In this document: piece after piece, positions 57,679 through 59,555 of the stretch
How the letters are laid out: each line of letters starts with the position of its first letter
Position numbering within the stretch: the stretch's first letter is position 1
Virus record (IMG/VR): IMGVR_UViG_3300036770_007637
Span: 1 to 59,555 of that record
Origin: a virus
DNA: 59,555 nt
Direction: 5' to 3' (one strand)
Program-made: the position numbers and the translations under genes
The notes under the pieces: generated by a model
Database searches by the model: none
What the model was told of the DNA's origin: nothing
What the model saw: the letters and a program-made list of their open reading frames with translations, nothing else

Positions 57679-57699
57679 CCGGAATCGATCCAAAACCAA

Positions 57700-57879
57700 T
57701 TACTTCTTGGCTTCAGCTTTCTTCTCTTCCTTCTTCACTTCTTTTTTGGCTTCTTTCTTCTCTTCCTTCTTGGCTTCTGCCTTGGCAGGAGCGGCAGGGG
57801 CTGCGGGTGCTTTGGCGGCATCGGCAGCAAAAGCCGATGTAGCAATACCCAATGCGAGGGCGGCAACTACGTTTTTCAT
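57700..57879 (-). CDS. Small Lys/Ala-rich exported protein (59 aa)
   Basis: Signal peptide MKNVVAALALGIATSAFA, then a mature chain made almost only of Ala, Lys, Glu and Pro (AKAPAAPAAPAKAEAKKEEK onward, with four KKE repeats). It resembles acid-shock-type or filler proteins of the periplasm. It has its own late promoter and terminator. Function unknown. Confidence 0.75.
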   Translation of the reverse strand: MKNVVAALALGIATSAFAADAAKAPAAPAAPAKAEAKKEEKKEAKKEVKKEEKKAEAKK

Positions 57880-57897
57880 GTTTTACTCTCTTTAGAA

Positions 57898-57939
57898 AAA
57901 TACTGCGTTGCGCTGGGACCTTCCCAGCGTGGAGTATTT
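57898..57939 (-). promoter_or_regulatory. Nested stem-loop in the leader of the small exported protein
   Basis: Inner 8-bp hairpin CGCTGGGA/TCCCAGCG (57911-57929, 3-nt loop) is enclosed by AAATACT/AGTATTT (57898-57904 with 57933-57939). The outer upstream arm overlaps the late word, so only the inner hairpin would be in late RNA. Confidence 0.6.
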
Positions 57940-57941
57940 AC
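57935..57941 (-). promoter_or_regulatory. Putative late promoter GTAAATA
   Basis: 55 bases before the ATG at 57879. Confidence 0.5.
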
Positions 57942-57960
57942 TGGGCATATTTCTCGGCCA

Positions 57961-57986
57961 TAAAAAATCCCGGAAATTCCGGGATT
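57961..57986 (-). terminator. Intrinsic terminator of pstS
   Basis: 8-bp stem AATCCCGG/CCGGGATT with a 5-nt loop, followed by TTTTTT on the minus strand. Confidence 0.88.
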
Positions 57987-58028
57987 AGTGCTGACCATTT
58001 GGCCTATTGTACGCTGTCAGCGAGCGAG

Positions 58029-59042
58029 TTACTTGTTGTTGATCTGGCTCCAAACACGCTCGCGGATCTGCTGTGTGAGGCTGTCTGGCAATGGCACATA
58101 GTCTAATTCTAGTGCAGCCTTCTTGCCGTTGCGGAATGACCAGTCAAAGAACTTCAGCACTTCTGCTGATGCTGCCTTGTCGGTAGGATCACGATACATG
58201 ATGATGAAACTGGCTGTGCTTATAGGCCAGGTATTGGCACCGGGTTGATCCACGATGGAGATACCCATGCCCGGAGTTGAAAACCAGTCTGCACCGGCAG
58301 CAGCCGCGGCAAAGGTCGTGTCATCTGGGCGTACGAACTTGCCATCTCGGTTCTGCATCTGGAAGTAAGGAAGATTGTTCTTCTTGGCATAGGCATATTC
58401 CACATAGCCGATGGCACCCTTGATTCTGGACACGTTAGCGGCCACACCTTCGTTGCCTTTACCTCCCATGGAACTTGCAGCAGGCCATTTGACAGCGGCA
58501 CCCTTACCAACCTTCTCTGCCCACAGTTTTGAACTCACAGTGAGATAGTCTGTGAAATTGAAAGTGGTTCCAGATCCGTCTGCCCGATGCACCACGGTGA
58601 TGGTCTGGTCCGGCAGCCGCTTGCCCGGATTCAAGGCAGCGATCTTGGGGTCGTTCCAGTTCACGATCCAGCCCATGAACATTTCAGCCAGCACAGCACC
58701 GGTGATGCGTAGTTCGCCCTGGGCAAAACCATCCAGATTGAAGATAGGCACTGTACCACCGATGATGGCAGGGAACTGTATCTGTCCTTTTTCTGCCAGT
58801 TTATCGCCCGCAACAGGAGCGTCAGTGGCTCCAAAGGTCACGGTCTTGCCGTTGATCTGGCGGATGCCGCCCGATGAACCGATGCTTTGATAGTTCAGGG
58901 AGACACCGGAATCTTTTTTGTACATTTCAGCCCATTTGGCGTAGATGGGATAGGGGAACGTGGCACCTGCACCAGTGATAGTCTGTGCCTGGGCAGTCAC
59001 AGCAGTGGCAGCCAGCACCGCGGCAATAATATATTTGAACAC
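58029..59042 (-). CDS. pstS: Phosphate-binding protein PstS
   Basis: 337 residues from a GTG with a TAGGAGA ribosome site; the ATG eleven codons earlier lacks one. A signal peptide (AAVLAATAVTAQA) precedes TITGAGATFPYPIYAKWAEM, the standard PstS start; GSSGGI, FGATDAPV and HRADGSGTTFNFTDYL form the phosphate site. It binds phosphate in the periplasm for the host PstCAB transporter. A Pho-box-like repeat upstream suggests control by host PhoB; it has its own terminator. Confidence 0.95.
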   Translation of the reverse strand: MFKYIIAAVLAATAVTAQAQTITGAGATFPYPIYAKWAEMYKKDSGVSLNYQSIGSSGGIRQINGKTVTFGATDAPVAGDKLAEKGQIQFPAIIGGTVPIFNLDGFAQGELRITGAVLAEMFMGWIVNWNDPKIAALNPGKRLPDQTITVVHRADGSGTTFNFTDYLTVSSKLWAEKVGKGAAVKWPAASSMGGKGNEGVAANVSRIKGAIGYVEYAYAKKNNLPYFQMQNRDGKFVRPDDTTFAAAAAGADWFSTPGMGISIVDQPGANTWPISTASFIIMYRDPTDKAASAEVLKFFDWSFRNGKKAALELDYVPLPDSLTQQIRERVWSQINNK

Positions 59043-59062
59043 TTGAAATCTCCTATGGAAAA

Positions 59063-59076
59063 AGTGCGATCGCACT
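59063..59076. promoter_or_regulatory. 14-bp palindrome in the pstS leader
   Basis: AGTGCGATCGCACT, perfect palindrome between the Pho-box-like repeat and the pstS ribosome site. Hairpin or operator; role unknown. Confidence 0.4.
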
Positions 59077-59084
59077 AGGAAATA

Positions 59085-59117
59085 CTTAGTGACAATTATA
59101 TTACAATATTATGACAC
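59085..59117 (-). promoter_or_regulatory. Pho-box-like triple 11-bp repeat upstream of pstS
   Basis: Minus strand reads as three consecutive 11-mers: GTGTCATAATA, TTGTAATATAA, TTGTCACTAAG, each with TGT[C/A]A at the same position. This matches the spacing of PhoB binding units (CTGTCATAAAT type). The central unit is weaker. Confidence 0.65.
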
Positions 59118-59124
59118 GATCCTG

Positions 59125-59555
59125 TCATACGACGGGCACGAGGTGGTCTCGAAAAATTTCCCAGGCTCGCTGCCATGACCAACGCTGGCTACCTTGCCAT
59201 ACCGATCTACGATCCAACTCAATGGCCTGCTGTGTGGCCCGCCAGAGATCCGCATGCATCACGCCTGTGACGCCGGCGTCGATCACATCCAAGGGACCGG
59301 CGGCAGGATAGGCCGCCACTGGAGTGCCACAGGCCATGGCTTCGATCATGACAATGCCAAAGGTCTCCCAGCGGCTAGGGAACACGAAGGCATCTGCCAT
59401 CTGATAGTACGAGGCCAGTTCTCGCCCTGTTTGGAATCCCACGAACTCTACCGCAGGATAACGGCGTTCATACTCTGCTCGCATGGGTCCGTCCCCCACC
59501 ATGATCTTCCTGTAGCCCGGGGCGGGCATGGCCAAGAAGTCCACTAGATTCTTTT
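59125..59555 (-). CDS. GT4-family glycosyltransferase, partial
   Basis: The reading frame is open to the right edge, so the N-terminal part lies outside the window. Visible: MVGDGPMRAEYERRYPAVEF, ADAFVFPSRWETFGIVMIEA and MACGTPVAAYPAAGPLDVID, the nucleotide-sugar-binding half of a GT-B enzyme. The E-x7-E pattern (FVFPSRWETFGIVMIEAM) is intact. Similar to bacterial mannosyltransferases. Probably modifies host surface glycans or a phage glycan; the position beyond pstS suggests an accessory segment. Confidence 0.88.
   Translation of the reverse strand, partial: KNLVDFLAMPAPGYRKIMVGDGPMRAEYERRYPAVEFVGFQTGRELASYYQMADAFVFPSRWETFGIVMIEAMACGTPVAAYPAAGPLDVIDAGVTGVMHADLWRATQQAIELDRRSVWQGSQRWSWQRAWEIFRDHLVPVV

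Noticed and set aside
1-59555. CRISPR arrays, tRNA or rRNA genes, insertion sequences, attachment sites
   Set aside because: No regular repeat-spacer pattern, cloverleaf, rRNA signature, transposase or duplicated integration core was seen.

Overview
This window looks like part of the genome of a large T4-like tailed phage (myovirus type). The evidence is tightly packed, often ATGA-overlapping genes; a T4 gp44-type clamp loader; PhoH; a GroES/gp31-like co-chaperonin; long tail-fibre-like proteins that begin with a conserved 'NxGTxxNDGTGDxLRTA' head; a complete lysis cassette; and a T4-type late promoter word (NTAAATA) in front of many structural and morphogenesis genes. Nearly everything lies on the minus strand; only phoH and one methyltransferase are on plus. 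The host is probably a Gram-negative bacterium (spanins, lipobox, periplasmic signal peptides). Two TctC/Bug-type binding proteins and a TctA permease hint at a proteobacterium in which that family is common, possibly a betaproteobacterium; that part is inference.

Layout by coordinate: 1-6.7 kb, a very large multidomain protein cut by the left edge, a glycosyltransferase-like protein, a nucleotidyltransferase and small virion-type proteins. 6.7-10.2 kb, ClpA, peptide deformylase and DnaJ-like proteins. 10.2-12.5 kb, the lysis cassette (holin candidate, spanin pair, GH19 endolysin). 12.5-20.3 kb, radical SAM, PhoH, HAD, clamp loader, co-chaperonin, a DnaE-like fragment and MazG. 20.3-30.2 kb, fibre and adhesin-like proteins with IscA, a glycosyltransferase-like protein and superoxide dismutase set among them. 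30.2-46.4 kb, a block of mostly small genes in operons driven by near-consensus sigma70-type promoters (TTGAC[A/C], usually 17 bp spacer, TATAAT-like), probably early genes. It includes translation factor IF-1, NAD synthetase, a Bax-inhibitor-1 membrane protein and a histone-H1-like protein. 46.4-59.5 kb, an accessory region: radical SAM, two TctC paralogues plus TctA, sulfotransferase-like, methyltransferase, 2OG-Fe(II) oxygenase, glutamine amidotransferase, twin ferritin-like diiron proteins, an asparagine-synthase-like protein, PstS behind a Pho-box-like repeat, and a glycosyltransferase cut by the right edge.

The most striking signal is regulatory. At many gene starts the promoter lies inside an inverted repeat. 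The upstream arm and promoter would not be in RNA started at that promoter, but would be in read-through RNA, where the arm can fold over the ribosome binding site or start codon. The clearest cases are 3831-3893 (a three-way junction with a 15-bp outer stem), 28175-28207, 30164-30185, 24188-24211, 2899-2921 and 20265-20293. T4 uses this logic at a few genes such as e; here it seems widespread. In several other genes the -10 element sits so that +1 falls on the A of the ATG, which predicts leaderless mRNAs. No tRNA, rRNA, CRISPR array, insertion sequence or attachment site was recognised, and no gene-free stretch exceeds 300 bases.
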